Positions 26,673 through 34,567 are shown, counted from the first letter of the stretch. The stretch is 38,499 nucleotides of DNA from an uncultured Bacteroidota bacterium (GCA_913056185.1 CAJXLV010000035.1:1-38499); one strand, 5' to 3'. The notes: generated from the letters alone by a model not told the origin. Program-made: numbers and translations.

Positions 26673-27598
26673 CCTGCCCGCCGTGGCACCAACGATTTGC
26701 CGAAGCTTTTGACGGTGAAGACGGGGCAGGGGGCGCTGCGGACCACCTTTTCCGTGACGCTGCCAATCAAGAAGCGCTGCAGCCCCGTGCGGCCGTGCGT
26801 GGCCATCACGATGAGGTCGGCGGCCTGCTCCGAGGCAAAGTCGACAATGTCGCGAGCGGCGTATCCGGCAAGCACGTGGGTGCGGACCGCCGCGCCTGCG
26901 CCCTCGATCTCTGCCGCCAGCGCTTCGAGGGCCTCTCGCGCTCGCTCTTGCACGTCCGGCTGGGTTGGCGAGAGAGGGTCTACGCCGTAGGCAGAGGGGA
27001 AGGCCGCCTCCTCCACCACGTGCAGCAGGTCAAGGGGCGCGCCGTACGCCTCCCCAAGCGCCGCGGCGTGCTCCACCACCAGGGGCGACTGTTCCGACAA
27101 GTCCACCGGCACCAGGATGCGGTCGATGGGCGTTTGGGGGGCGTCCTCGTCCTGGGCCAGCACGGTGAACACGGGGCAGGGCGCCTGCCGCACCACCTCC
27201 TCCGCCACGCTTCCGCTCAGGAGGCGGTCCATGCCCTTGCGCCCGTGCGTTCCCATCACCACCAGGTCCACGTCGTGCTCGGTGGCGTGCTCCACAATGG
27301 CCGTCTCGGGCGAGGCGCTTTCCGTCTGGGCGTACACGACCGGCACGGTGCCTCGTTCTTGCGTGACGGTTTGCACCTCCATCCGCTGCGGCTTCGCGCC
27401 GTCCATTGCGGGGCCCTCCACCGGCTCCACGGGCAGAAAGTCCATCGGGTTCGAGCCCTCGCCCGTGCCGGGCGTGACGACATTGAAGACATAAACGGTG
27501 GCGCCGGTCTGGAGCGCCAGGTGGGCGGCGTGCGCGAAGGCATCCTCGGCCACAGACGAGAAATCCGTTGGGAAGAGAATGGTGTCGAGGTCGAGCAT
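26657..27598 (-). CDS. Tandem-domain universal stress protein (UspA family)
   Basis: This encodes 313 residues with two Usp domains in series. Domain 1 (about 1-160) begins MLDLDTILFPTDFS and has the ATP-binding signature GTHGRKGMDRLLSGS. Domain 2 (about 165-300) begins IDRILVPVDLSEQS and has ATHGRTGLQRFLIGS, then APCPVFTV. Both keep the G-x2-G-x9-G-S/T pattern, so both may bind ATP. An insertion of about 40 residues in domain 1 (TGEGSNPMDFLPVEP and following) is longer than in simple Usp domains. It is the third gene of a co-directional kinase, response regulator and Usp cluster (122 bases after the regulator), so it is a likely target or effector of that system (inference). Confidence 0.92.
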   Translation of the reverse strand: MLDLDTILFPTDFSSVAEDAFAHAAHLALQTGATVYVFNVVTPGTGEGSNPMDFLPVEPVEGPAMDGAKPQRMEVQTVTQERGTVPVVYAQTESASPETAIVEHATEHDVDLVVMGTHGRKGMDRLLSGSVAEEVVRQAPCPVFTVLAQDEDAPQTPIDRILVPVDLSEQSPLVVEHAAALGEAYGAPLDLLHVVEEAAFPSAYGVDPLSPTQPDVQERAREALEALAAEIEGAGAAVRTHVLAGYAARDIVDFASEQAADLIVMATHGRTGLQRFLIGSVTEKVVRSAPCPVFTVKSFGKSLVPRRAGEDAA

Positions 27599-27720
27599 GG
27601 GAAGGGGAGAGGCGTGGAGAAGAAACGAACGGTGGGACAACGAACGGCCGCACGAGGGCGGGCCTTCCAGGGGCGGCATTTCGTGAACAGCGATTCCGCA
27701 GCAGCCGTGCGGGCAGGGAG

Positions 27721-28374
27721 CTACGTGCTGCCTTCGCCTTCCACCCACTGCACGGCGTGCTTCATAAGCTCGTTGGCCGAGTCGAAGTTCAGCTTGTTCT
27801 TGATGCGGGCGCGGTACGACTCCACGGTTTTCACCGAGAGGTGCAGCCGCTCGGCAATCTCGCGCGTGGAGGTGCCGTGGCCCGTCAGCTCAAAGACTTC
27901 CAATTCTCGATCACTGAGCACCTCCAGGGGCGACTGCATCACCCGCTCCCGGCCGCCTTCGGCCATGGACTGCAGCAGGCGTTCGTTGATCGTATCGCTG
28001 ACGAAGATGCGACCGTCAAGCACCCGTTGGATCGCGTGCACGATGTCGTCCCCGGCTTCCTGCTTCATCACGTAGCCGCGAGCCCCCGCCCGGATGCAGC
28101 GCTCGGCGTAGAGGGTTTCGTCGTGGCGCGAGACGACCAGGATCTGGACCTCCGGCATGCGCGACTGCAGATGCTTGATCAGCTCCATGCCGCTCATGCC
28201 CGGCAGGGAGATGTCCACAACGGCGAGATCGGGGGCAAGGTCCTCGATTGCGCCGAGGGTTTCTTCCGCGCTGTCCATCTGTCCCACCACGTTCAGGGCG
28301 GGTTCTTTTTCGATGGTGCGGGCCAGGCCCTTGCGCAGCAAGGGATGATCGTCGACCAGAATGATAGAGTGCAT
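27721..28374 (-). CDS. NarL/FixJ-family response regulator
   Basis: This encodes 217 residues. The receiver domain (about 1-120) has the acidic pair D8-D9, the phospho-acceptor D54 in AVVDISLPGM, and the conserved Lys in GYVMKQEAG. The C-terminal LuxR-type helix-turn-helix (about 147-212) reads LSDRELEVFELTGHGTSTREIAERLHLSVKTVESYRARI in outline. It would be phosphorylated by a kinase and then bind DNA as a dimer. It lies 98 bases after the sensor kinase gene on the same strand, and that kinase has the HisKA_3 type of phospho-acceptor that pairs with NarL regulators, so they are very probably partners. Confidence 0.93.
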   Translation of the reverse strand: MHSIILVDDHPLLRKGLARTIEKEPALNVVGQMDSAEETLGAIEDLAPDLAVVDISLPGMSGMELIKHLQSRMPEVQILVVSRHDETLYAERCIRAGARGYVMKQEAGDDIVHAIQRVLDGRIFVSDTINERLLQSMAEGGRERVMQSPLEVLSDRELEVFELTGHGTSTREIAERLHLSVKTVESYRARIKNKLNFDSANELMKHAVQWVEGEGST

Positions 28375-28472
28375 TGCGTTGGCGCGTGGTGGGCAGAGAA
28401 GCAGCAGGGGCCCCGCCGCACAATGTAGCGAGCGGCGCAGGAAAGAAAAAGCATCCTCAGGGCGGGAACGGA

Positions 28473-29834
28473 TCAGGACGGAGCGGGGGCCGCCGGGTCC
28501 GTCGCAGACGCAGTGTGCGGGCGGCTGCAGGTGACCACTGTGCCGTCCTCCAGCGTACTGTTGACTTCCAGCGTGCCCCCGATGATGCGGGCGCGGTAGT
28601 TCATGATATGCATCCCCATCCCCGAGTCGTCCATCTGGTCGCTGTCGAACCCACTCCCGTCGTCCCGCACCTGCAGGCGGAGCTGGTCATCACCGTCGGC
28701 CACCACAATGCCGATGCACTCGGCGTCCCCGTGCTGGGCGGCGTTGCTGACGGCTTCCTGGGCGATGCGGTAGAGGTGAGTCGCCACGGTGTTGTCGTGG
28801 ACCAGGACCGTATCCACCTCGCGGAAGGTGCAGTGCACGTCGAAAAGGCGTTCGGCATTTTGGGAAAGGCGACGGAGGGCCTCGGTCAGGCCATTCGCCT
28901 TCACATCCACGGGAATGAGGCCGTGCGAGAGGTCGCGGGCGTAGCGGTCCGCCTCCTTGATGTGCTCGGTGATCTCGGCCACGTCGTCGGCGCGGGCGTG
29001 GCCTTCGGCCTCCAGGTCTTCCGCCACATTCTGGCTCAGCAGGCCGATGCCCGTCAGCATCTGCCCGAGGCCGTCGTGGAGGTCCTGGCCAATGCGTCGC
29101 CGCTCCTGCTCGCTGACGTTCAGGATTTCCTTTTCGAGTCGACGGCGCTCACTGATGTCGCGCACAATGCCGGTAAAGAGGGTCCGGTCGCCCAGGTCGA
29201 CCTCGCTTACGGCGAGGTCCATGGGAAACGTGGAGCCGTCTTTGCGCCGTCCTTGGACCTCACGCCCAATGCCGATGATGTGACGGCGTCCGGTCTCGTG
29301 GTAGCTGCGCAGGTACGCATCGTGCTCCTCCCGGTAGGGCGGGGGCATCAGCATCTTCACATTGTGACCGAGGACCGCCGCGGCGTCGTAGCCAAAGATT
29401 TCTTCCGCGGCCTTGTTGAACGATTCAATGGTGCCGTCCGCATCGATGGTGATGATGCCGTCAACTGTCGTGTCGAGAATGGCGTGCGCCCTGGCCTCGC
29501 TTTCGCGCTGGGCCTCCCGCACCCGCTTGTGACGGAGCACCACGGCCACGGCTCCCCACAAGCCGGCCAGCACCAGGCCGCGATCGAGAAGGGCGTGCAT
29601 CGGCTCGGTCGGCTCGGGCGCAACAACGTGCCCGCCCGCAACGAGCAGGCTCGTGAGGACGCCCATCCCCAGGGTGGAGGCGCGTCCCGGCAGAAACAGT
29701 GTCAGAAGGATGACGGCCACCTGAAGAAGCTCCGCCGAGGTGCTCGCGGGCAAGAGGCAGTCGAGCGTAAAAAACGTGCCTGCAAGGGCCCCGAGCCCGG
29801 CGTAGGAAAGAAGGCGTCGGGAGACGGTGCGCAT
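28473..29834 (-). CDS. Membrane sensor histidine kinase with FixL-like PAS domain (NarL-partner type)
   Basis: This encodes 453 residues. About four hydrophobic helices occupy residues 8-100, followed by a PAS domain at about 113-230, a HisKA_3 dimerisation domain with phospho-acceptor H253 (RRRIGQDLHDGLGQ) and a HATPase domain (VSNAAQHG, then VRDDGSGFD). The PAS core matches FixL closely: MPPPYREEHDAYLRSY followed by IIGIGREVQGRRKDGS. H171 aligns with the FixL proximal heme ligand (H200 in Bradyrhizobium) and R191 with its R220, with the same 20-residue spacing. The R206 position is Ser here. Heme binding and oxygen sensing are therefore plausible but inferred. The ATG at 29834 follows a long C/T tract. 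The regulator and Usp genes follow. Confidence 0.92.
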   Translation of the reverse strand: MRTVSRRLLSYAGLGALAGTFFTLDCLLPASTSAELLQVAVILLTLFLPGRASTLGMGVLTSLLVAGGHVVAPEPTEPMHALLDRGLVLAGLWGAVAVVLRHKRVREAQRESEARAHAILDTTVDGIITIDADGTIESFNKAAEEIFGYDAAAVLGHNVKMLMPPPYREEHDAYLRSYHETGRRHIIGIGREVQGRRKDGSTFPMDLAVSEVDLGDRTLFTGIVRDISERRRLEKEILNVSEQERRRIGQDLHDGLGQMLTGIGLLSQNVAEDLEAEGHARADDVAEITEHIKEADRYARDLSHGLIPVDVKANGLTEALRRLSQNAERLFDVHCTFREVDTVLVHDNTVATHLYRIAQEAVSNAAQHGDAECIGIVVADGDDQLRLQVRDDGSGFDSDQMDDSGMGMHIMNYRARIIGGTLEVNSTLEDGTVVTCSRPHTASATDPAAPAPS

Positions 29835-30537
29835 GGCGACGGGGCGCCGCGAGTGAGAAAGAGAGGAGGGAGGCGGTTCCCGGTCCGTCCACACCCTCTG
29901 AGGGATGGGGCGTGAGGAATCTCCCCACGAGCATCCCGGGCACGGTCCCACACCGAGAGGGGTAGAGAGTAGGTTGACAGACCCGTTGCATCGACGGGGT
30001 TTGTGAATGCCCTTTTCAAGCCAAGGATTCGTTGCGGGACTCCGGGGGGAGCCGGGGGGCGTCTCGCCCCTCTGCCCGCAAGCCCTCAGAAGCTGTTTGG
30101 TGGATGGATATTCAACCGACATGAGCGAAGCGACGGACGAGCCCTGCGAGCAAACACGGCGGGCGAGTGCAGAACCCGTTCTGCGCTGGGAACGCGGTGA
30201 CCGAGTAGTTCCAGAGCTGCACACGATCCGCGAAGTCGTAGGCCGTAGTCGGTCCGCCAAACAGCTTCTCAAGGCTTCATGCCCGATACGTGCTGTGTCC
30301 GCACGCGTGCCGTGTGTAGTCACTGCCGCCGCCTGCCCTCGCAGTCGTGGCCCTCATGGTGACGCTCCCCCCAAAGCCCCCGCCGCGCCCCGACCGATGC
30401 ATGCACACGTGGTCTTCGTGGATCAGGGCAGACGAGACGATCTCCGGACTGTGCGAGGGGCGATGCGAATGGACACCGCCGGCTGTTTTTCTTAAGTTGA
30501 TCCATCCCGCACCTTCTTGCACGCTCCTTTTGTCTTC
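29835..30537. other. Intergenic region of 703 bp, divergent, containing a MITE-like element
   Basis: It lies between the divergent kinase (-) and the fibronectin-III-like protein (+). No credible gene was found; all open frames lack family similarity. It contains the inverted-repeat element at 30079-30279, described separately. The kinase-proximal 40 bases are a C/T-rich leader when read on the - strand. The 60 bases before 30538 on the + strand are also pyrimidine-rich and include ttcttaagttga, a weak promoter-like match. Confidence 0.5.
30079..30279. mobile_element. MITE-like or deleted-IS element with ~22-bp terminal inverted repeats
   Basis: The segment 30082-30103 (gccctcagaagctgtttgg plus tgg) and the complement of 30254-30275 agree at 19 of 22 bases, including 13 consecutive (agaagctgtttgg). 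The arms enclose about 150 bases. Just outside, tgcccg occurs at 30073-30078 and again at 30280-30285, as a possible 6-bp target duplication. On the - strand the right end encodes LEKLFGGPTTAYDFADRV, then QLWNYSVT, before stops; this reads like a transposase C-terminal scrap, but I cannot assign a family. It may be a MITE or a heavily deleted insertion sequence. Confidence 0.5.
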
Positions 30538-31383
30538 ATGTCCACTCCCTCCGTTCCCACCGCCCCCGACGACCCGCCGGCGACAACGCTTCCCGCTCCC
30601 TGCCCCACCCATCCGGTCGCGGGGCAGTCGGTAGAAGAGACCTCTCCGGCCTTCGACTGGACGCCCGTGCCCGGTGCCGAGCGCTACCGGGTGCAGGTAG
30701 CGAGCACCGACGCGTTCGACGCGGTGCACCACGACGCGGTGATGGAGCGGGGCGCGTCCTGGGCCCTGGCCTCGCAACTCCCGGCGGGCACGGCCTCCGT
30801 CTACTGGCGCGTGCGGGCCGAGGCTGAGGCCGAGGCGCCGTCGGCTTGGAGCGCCCCCGCGCACTTTTCGGTGGCGGCCGACGAGGCCTCCGCAGACGCA
30901 CCGCCGTCCGTACGGGTGAAAGCATCGCCTGTGCCCCTTCACCCCACCCGCGAGGATCTGCCTCTGCGTCCTGCTGCCGCCTCCTTCACGTGGGAGGGCA
31001 TCCCGGCGGCCTCGGGCTACGAACTGCAGGTGGCCCGCACGCAGGCATTTGAGTCTCCCTTGCTGGCGGTGACGGTTGACCGCGTAACCGCCCTGACGCT
31101 TTACGAGGCGCTGCCCGAAGAGCGCGGCTCGTTGTACTGGCGGGTGCGCCCGCTCTTTCGGGCCACCGCGCCCGGCCCCTGGAGTGAGGCGCGGCAGTTT
31201 GGGGTGGTGCCGCAGGGGCAGGACGAAGCGCCTGCGGCCCCGGCGGAGGATTTGCGGGCCACGGCCCAGGCCGCCGGCCCGGTGCAGCAGGCACGCACCA
31301 GCGGTGCGCTTTCCATCGCGGTCGGCCTCTTTGCCCTGCTCAGCTTCCTCGCTATCATTGCACTTATCTATAGTGTTGGGTAG
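30538..31383 (+). CDS. Tail-anchored protein with two fibronectin-III-like domains, function unknown
   Basis: This encodes 281 residues. Two similar beta-sandwich domains are visible, at about 25-115 and 130-235. Each begins 'HP..G' or 'HP...D', has a core F-D/T-W-x-P/G-x-P-x-A-x-x-Y-x-x-Q-V-A pattern (FDWTPVPGAERYRVQVAST; FTWEGIPAASGYELQVART), and ends with YWRVR followed by a Trp-Ser-x-A strand. This is the fibronectin-III-like arrangement seen in many Bacteroidota surface proteins. There is no signal peptide, but a single C-terminal membrane helix (about 257-279, LSIAVGLFALLSFLAIIALIYS) suggests a tail-anchored cytoplasmic protein or an unusual topology. Neighbours are a MITE-like element and an IS605-type remnant. 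No function can be given. Confidence 0.75.
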   Translation: MSTPSVPTAPDDPPATTLPAPCPTHPVAGQSVEETSPAFDWTPVPGAERYRVQVASTDAFDAVHHDAVMERGASWALASQLPAGTASVYWRVRAEAEAEAPSAWSAPAHFSVAADEASADAPPSVRVKASPVPLHPTREDLPLRPAAASFTWEGIPAASGYELQVARTQAFESPLLAVTVDRVTALTLYEALPEERGSLYWRVRPLFRATAPGPWSEARQFGVVPQGQDEAPAAPAEDLRATAQAAGPVQQARTSGALSIAVGLFALLSFLAIIALIYSVG

Positions 31384-31559
31384 CGCGCGAGAAGGGCCTG
31401 AACCTGTTGGTTCATAGACTCCCGGCTTCAGCCGGCCTGCCTGGCGATGTGGCATCTTGGCGATGTGAGATCGCCAGTAGACCCTTCTCGTGGGCGAAGA
31501 GCATGTTGCATACGTGCTCTTCGAGCCCCTATCGGCTTGTGATCGTTGGTGATAGGAAT

Positions 31560-32180
31560 GTGACTCACAAAATCAAGTGCACATACCGATACCGGATCTC
31601 CTCGAACCCCGATGGGAGTGCTGATTTGAGTCGGCGGTTGACCCAGCAAAAGAAATCGGAAGAGACCAGCAACGGCTCCGGCGGGAAGCGGACGCTCCGC
31701 CTCTCGAAGATGCCGGGGCTGATCCGCGTTCGGTGGTCGAGAGAGCGTTCGTCCGAGCGGAGTAGCTGCACCGTCACGAAGAACGCTGCTGGACAGTACC
31801 ACGTCTGCCTCGTCTGCAAAGAGGACGTCGAAACGCTCCCGAGAGTCAGCGGAGAGGGCGGCGATCTTGAGCCAGTCGGAGCAGACCTGGGCACCGAAAG
31901 CCTCGTGACGCTGTCCACAGGCGAAAAAGTCGGCAACCCCCGCTGGCTCGAAAACGAATACGAGCGGCAGAGAAAGCGGGTGGCGAAGGTCCACCAGCGG
32001 TGTTCGGAGTGCGGACACGTCGGTGGCAAAAAGCCCTTGAGCGTGCGAGACTGGACGTGCAGCGAATGCGGCACCCATCACGACAGAGACATCAACGCAG
32101 CAAAGAATTTGAGTAGGGTCGGGCAGACCCGAACCGAAGCAATTGCGTCAAAAGCACCTGGAGACCCCCGACGCGTTTGA
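31560..32180 (+). pseudogene. tnpB: Internally deleted TnpB (RuvC-type RNA-guided nuclease of IS605 elements), frame open
   Basis: This encodes 206 residues from a GTG, against roughly 370-410 for intact TnpB. The start (V)THKIKCTYRYRI is the TnpB N-terminus, but the following REC/HTH region is missing. The middle block LSKMPGLIRVRW and VTKNAAGQYHVCLVC is present. RuvC-I is kept (GADLGTESLVTLSTGEKVGNPRWLE). The sequence then jumps from KRVAKVHQR to the zinc finger CSECGHV...WTCSECGTHHDRD, losing RuvC-II with its catalytic Glu. RuvC-III (DRDINAAKNL) is kept. It cannot be an active nuclease. The losses all preserve frame, which is noteworthy. The open frame also continues 51 codons upstream to 31407 without TnpB similarity. 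Confidence 0.8.
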
Positions 32181-32213
32181 GGTCGTCGGTTCCGGTCGAT
32201 GCATGGGAGAATT

Positions 32214-32231
32214 CCTCGGCCTTGGCCGGGG
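32214..32231 (+). ncRNA. Right-end hairpin of the IS605-type remnant, possible 3' end of an omega-RNA scaffold
   Basis: The arms cctcggcc and ggccgggg form an eight-pair stem with one G-T pair around a TT loop. The sequence ggagtgccaa follows. In IS605-family loci the tnpB 3' end and right end encode the omega RNA, whose guide is the flanking DNA. By that logic a guide here would begin near 32241 and read into the leader of the downstream ldh gene. Transcription is not shown and the partner protein is defective. Confidence 0.4.
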
Positions 32232-32293
32232 GAGTGCCAACTGGCCGGATAGGTCGTACTCGCATCTTTTCAGCAGAGTGACTTTTCAAGCGT

Positions 32294-33244
32294 ATGATTC
32301 AGCGACGCACCGTCGGCATCGTAGGCACCGGAAATGTGGGGACAGCAGCCGCCTACGCCCTCTTCAATCAGGGCCTTGCCAGTGAACTCCTCCTGCTCGA
32401 CCAGGACACGCGCCGGGCAGAGGGGGAGGCCATGGACCTCATGCACGGCCAACAACTGGTGGGCCGCATCACCTGTCGCGCGGTCGACTACCCTGCCCTC
32501 AGCAACGCCCAGGTGATTGTCCTGACCGCCGGGGCCAGCCAGCGCTCGTCCGACGAAACGCGGCTTGACCTCCTCCGGCGCAACGCGGACATCTTCCGCG
32601 AAATCATCATCCAGCTCGACAAGCACGCCCCCAACGCCATCCTGGTAGTGGCGACCAACCCCGTCGACGTACTCACCTACATCTGCCAGGCGTTGAGCAG
32701 TCGGCCGGACCGCCGCATCCTGGGCACGGGCACGCTGCTGGACACAGCGCGCTTCCGGGCGTTGCTGGGGCGCCACTACGGCGTGGATCCACGGTCGGTG
32801 CACGCCTACATCTTGGGCGAGCACGGCGATTCGGAGGTGCCCATCTGGAGCAACGCCACGATTGGGGGGCAGGCCATCTATGAGCGTACAGTGCTGGGCA
32901 AGCCGTGGGACGCGGCCACGATGCAGGGCCTGTTCGAGGAGGCGCGCAACGCCGCCTACGAAATAATCGACCGCAAGGGCTACACAAACATGGCCATCGG
33001 CGTGGTCATTGCGCGCATCGTGCGGGCGGTACTGGAAGACCAGCAGAACGTCCTGCCGGTGAGCACGCGCCCGGAAGGGGCGTACGGCATCGAGGACGTG
33101 TGCCTGAGTGTGCCGTGCGTCGTGGGGCTGGAGGGGATGGAAAAGCGGGTGGACCCGGCGCTGAGTGACGATGAGCGGGAGGCGCTCCGGGACTCGGCCC
33201 GCGCCCTCCACGACAGCCGGGCGGAGCTGAACGTGAATATATAG
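32294..33244 (+). CDS. ldh: L-lactate dehydrogenase (LDH/MDH superfamily)
   Basis: This encodes 316 residues. The NAD-binding motif is GIVGTGNVGTAAAYAL at the N-terminus. The substrate-loop sequence TAGASQRSSDETRLDLLRRN has Gln (Q83) at the position that discriminates lactate (Gln) from malate (Arg) dehydrogenases, so LDH is favoured; the loop is one residue longer than in Bacillus LDH. GTGTLLDTARFR and the catalytic H177 in GEHGDSEVP complete the site. The enzyme interconverts pyruvate and L-lactate with NADH. The start lies just 51 bases after the IS605-type remnant, so its promoter may lie in or have been altered by that element. ispG is convergent. Confidence 0.88.
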   Translation: MIQRRTVGIVGTGNVGTAAAYALFNQGLASELLLLDQDTRRAEGEAMDLMHGQQLVGRITCRAVDYPALSNAQVIVLTAGASQRSSDETRLDLLRRNADIFREIIIQLDKHAPNAILVVATNPVDVLTYICQALSSRPDRRILGTGTLLDTARFRALLGRHYGVDPRSVHAYILGEHGDSEVPIWSNATIGGQAIYERTVLGKPWDAATMQGLFEEARNAAYEIIDRKGYTNMAIGVVIARIVRAVLEDQQNVLPVSTRPEGAYGIEDVCLSVPCVVGLEGMEKRVDPALSDDEREALRDSARALHDSRAELNVNI

Positions 33245-33310
33245 TGCAAGCACACAGCCCACCCCTGTGCGGCGTGGAGCCCTGGTGCCGCCCCGCAAAC
33301 GGGACGGCCC

Positions 33311-34492
33311 TCAAGACGCGGGCAAGTCCGGCTTGGTGACGCCCGTCGTGTCCTCCGACTCCTCGTCGGCGGTGGGGGCGCCGTCGCCGGCCGCGTCGGG
33401 GGCCTTTTCGGCAGGGGCCGCGTCTTCGTCGTCCCAGTTCTCGATGGCCTCCAAGACCGTGTCCACGATCTCATCCTCGGGGACGGTGTCCACCACCTCC
33501 CCGTGCTTAAAGAAGTGCGCGCGGCCCCGGCCCAGCGAGATGCCCAGGTCGGCCCCTTCGGCCTCGCCCGGCCCGTTCACGGCGCAGCCCATGAGGGCCA
33601 CGTCCAGGTTTTTGTCGAAGCTCTTCTCGGCCACGGCCTCCTCCACCTCCTCCACCACGCTGAACAGGTCGCCCACGAGGCGGCCGCACGTGGGGCAGGC
33701 AATGATGTTGACGCCGGGCCGCCCAATGCCGAGCGACTTGAGAATGCGGTGGCCCACTTTGACTTCTTCGACGGGGTCGGCGGCAAGGGAAACCCGGATC
33801 GTGTCACCGATGCCGTCGGCCAGCAGCGCGCCAATCCCGATGGAGCTCTTGACCGTCCCGGTGTCGAGCGTGCCGCTCTCCGTGACCCCCAGGTGCAAGG
33901 GGTACTCCGTTTCTGCGGCCACCTTGCGGTAGGCCTGAATCATCATGTAGGGATCGGAGTGCTTCACCGAGATGACGATGTCCTCAAAGTCGTTGCGGTG
34001 GCACACCTCCACGTGGCGCATGGCGCTCTCGAAGAGGGCCTGCGGCTTGGGGTAGCCGTGCTTGTCCAGAAGGTCCTGCTCCAGCGAACCCGCATTCACG
34101 CCGATGCGGATGGGCACGCCCGCCTCCTTGGCCGCCTCCAGCACCTCACGCTCCCATTCGCGTTTGCCGATGTTACCGGGGTTGATGCGCACCTTGTGGA
34201 TGCCCGCCTCAATGGCCTTGAGGGCGTACTGGTAGTTAAAATGGATATCGGCCACGACCGGCACGGGCGATCCGTCGACGATATCCCCAAGTGCGTCGGC
34301 GTCCTCGGGGCGCGGCACGGCCACCCGCACAACGTCGGCGCCCGCCTCGGCCACCCGCTCAATTTCGTTGAGGGTGGCGTCCACCTCGTGGGTTTTCGAG
34401 ACGGTCATGGTCTGCACCGAGACGGGGGCGTCGCCCCCAATCTGTACGTCGCCCACCTGAACGGGGCGGGAGGAGCGGCGAGGGCGGTCCAT
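33311..34492 (-). CDS. ispG: 4-hydroxy-3-methylbut-2-enyl diphosphate synthase (flavodoxin/ferredoxin-dependent)
   Basis: This encodes 393 residues. IspG reduces the cyclic diphosphate of the MEP isoprenoid pathway using a 4Fe-4S cluster. The TIM barrel begins VQIGGDAPVSVQTMT and contains HKVRINPGNIG. Cluster cysteines lie in ACPTCGR and MGCAVNGPGEA near the C-terminus. The length matches the two-domain E. coli form; many Bacteroidota instead carry a longer form of about 600 residues with an inserted domain. The last 40 residues are an acidic, Ala/Glu/Asp-rich tail (WDDEDAAPAEKAPDAAG and on) that is absent from typical IspG and suits a halophile. The ATG at 34492 follows ccgccctttgccct. Confidence 0.93.
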   Translation of the reverse strand: MDRPRRSSRPVQVGDVQIGGDAPVSVQTMTVSKTHEVDATLNEIERVAEAGADVVRVAVPRPEDADALGDIVDGSPVPVVADIHFNYQYALKAIEAGIHKVRINPGNIGKREWEREVLEAAKEAGVPIRIGVNAGSLEQDLLDKHGYPKPQALFESAMRHVEVCHRNDFEDIVISVKHSDPYMMIQAYRKVAAETEYPLHLGVTESGTLDTGTVKSSIGIGALLADGIGDTIRVSLAADPVEEVKVGHRILKSLGIGRPGVNIIACPTCGRLVGDLFSVVEEVEEAVAEKSFDKNLDVALMGCAVNGPGEAEGADLGISLGRGRAHFFKHGEVVDTVPEDEIVDTVLEAIENWDDEDAAPAEKAPDAAGDGAPTADEESEDTTGVTKPDLPAS

Positions 34493-34567
34493 AGGGCAAA
34501 GGGCGGTTGAAAATGAAGATCGTGGGCGAAGGCCTGCGGGAAGCGGAGGCACAGGGCGGACGGTTCA

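Larger units (their letters stand above)
31399..32243 (+). mobile_element. IS200/IS605-type (TnpB-only) insertion sequence remnant
   Basis: The left end has two adjacent stem-loops: tgaacc-tgtt-ggttca (31399-31414) and ccggcttcagccgg (31422-31435). A further paired motif, ttggcgat-gtgag-atcgccag, lies near 31458-31480. The right end has the hairpin cctcggcc-tt-ggccgggg (32214-32231) followed by gagtgccaa, which resembles the right ends I know from IS605-family TnpB elements. Between them is a shortened tnpB. No tnpA (Y1 transposase) was seen. Exact boundaries are uncertain by about 10 bases because these elements leave no target duplication. Confidence 0.65.

Noticed and set aside
26135..28075. 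Long + strand open frame of 646 codons opposite uspA and the regulator
   Set aside because: Antisense shadow spanning two genes with clear Usp and NarL motifs on the - strand.
29835..30323. Upstream in-frame extension of the sensor kinase
   Set aside because: The added 163 residues are Ser/Arg/Pro-rich, cross the MITE-like element and lack similarity; the ATG at 29834 follows the usual C/T-rich leader.
30277..31455. - strand frame of 392 codons opposite the fibronectin-III-like gene
   Set aside because: Low-complexity Gly/Arg translation without family features; the + strand frame has two repeated domains and a membrane helix.
32294..33244. Malate dehydrogenase assignment
   Set aside because: The discriminating position is Gln, not Arg, so lactate dehydrogenase is favoured.
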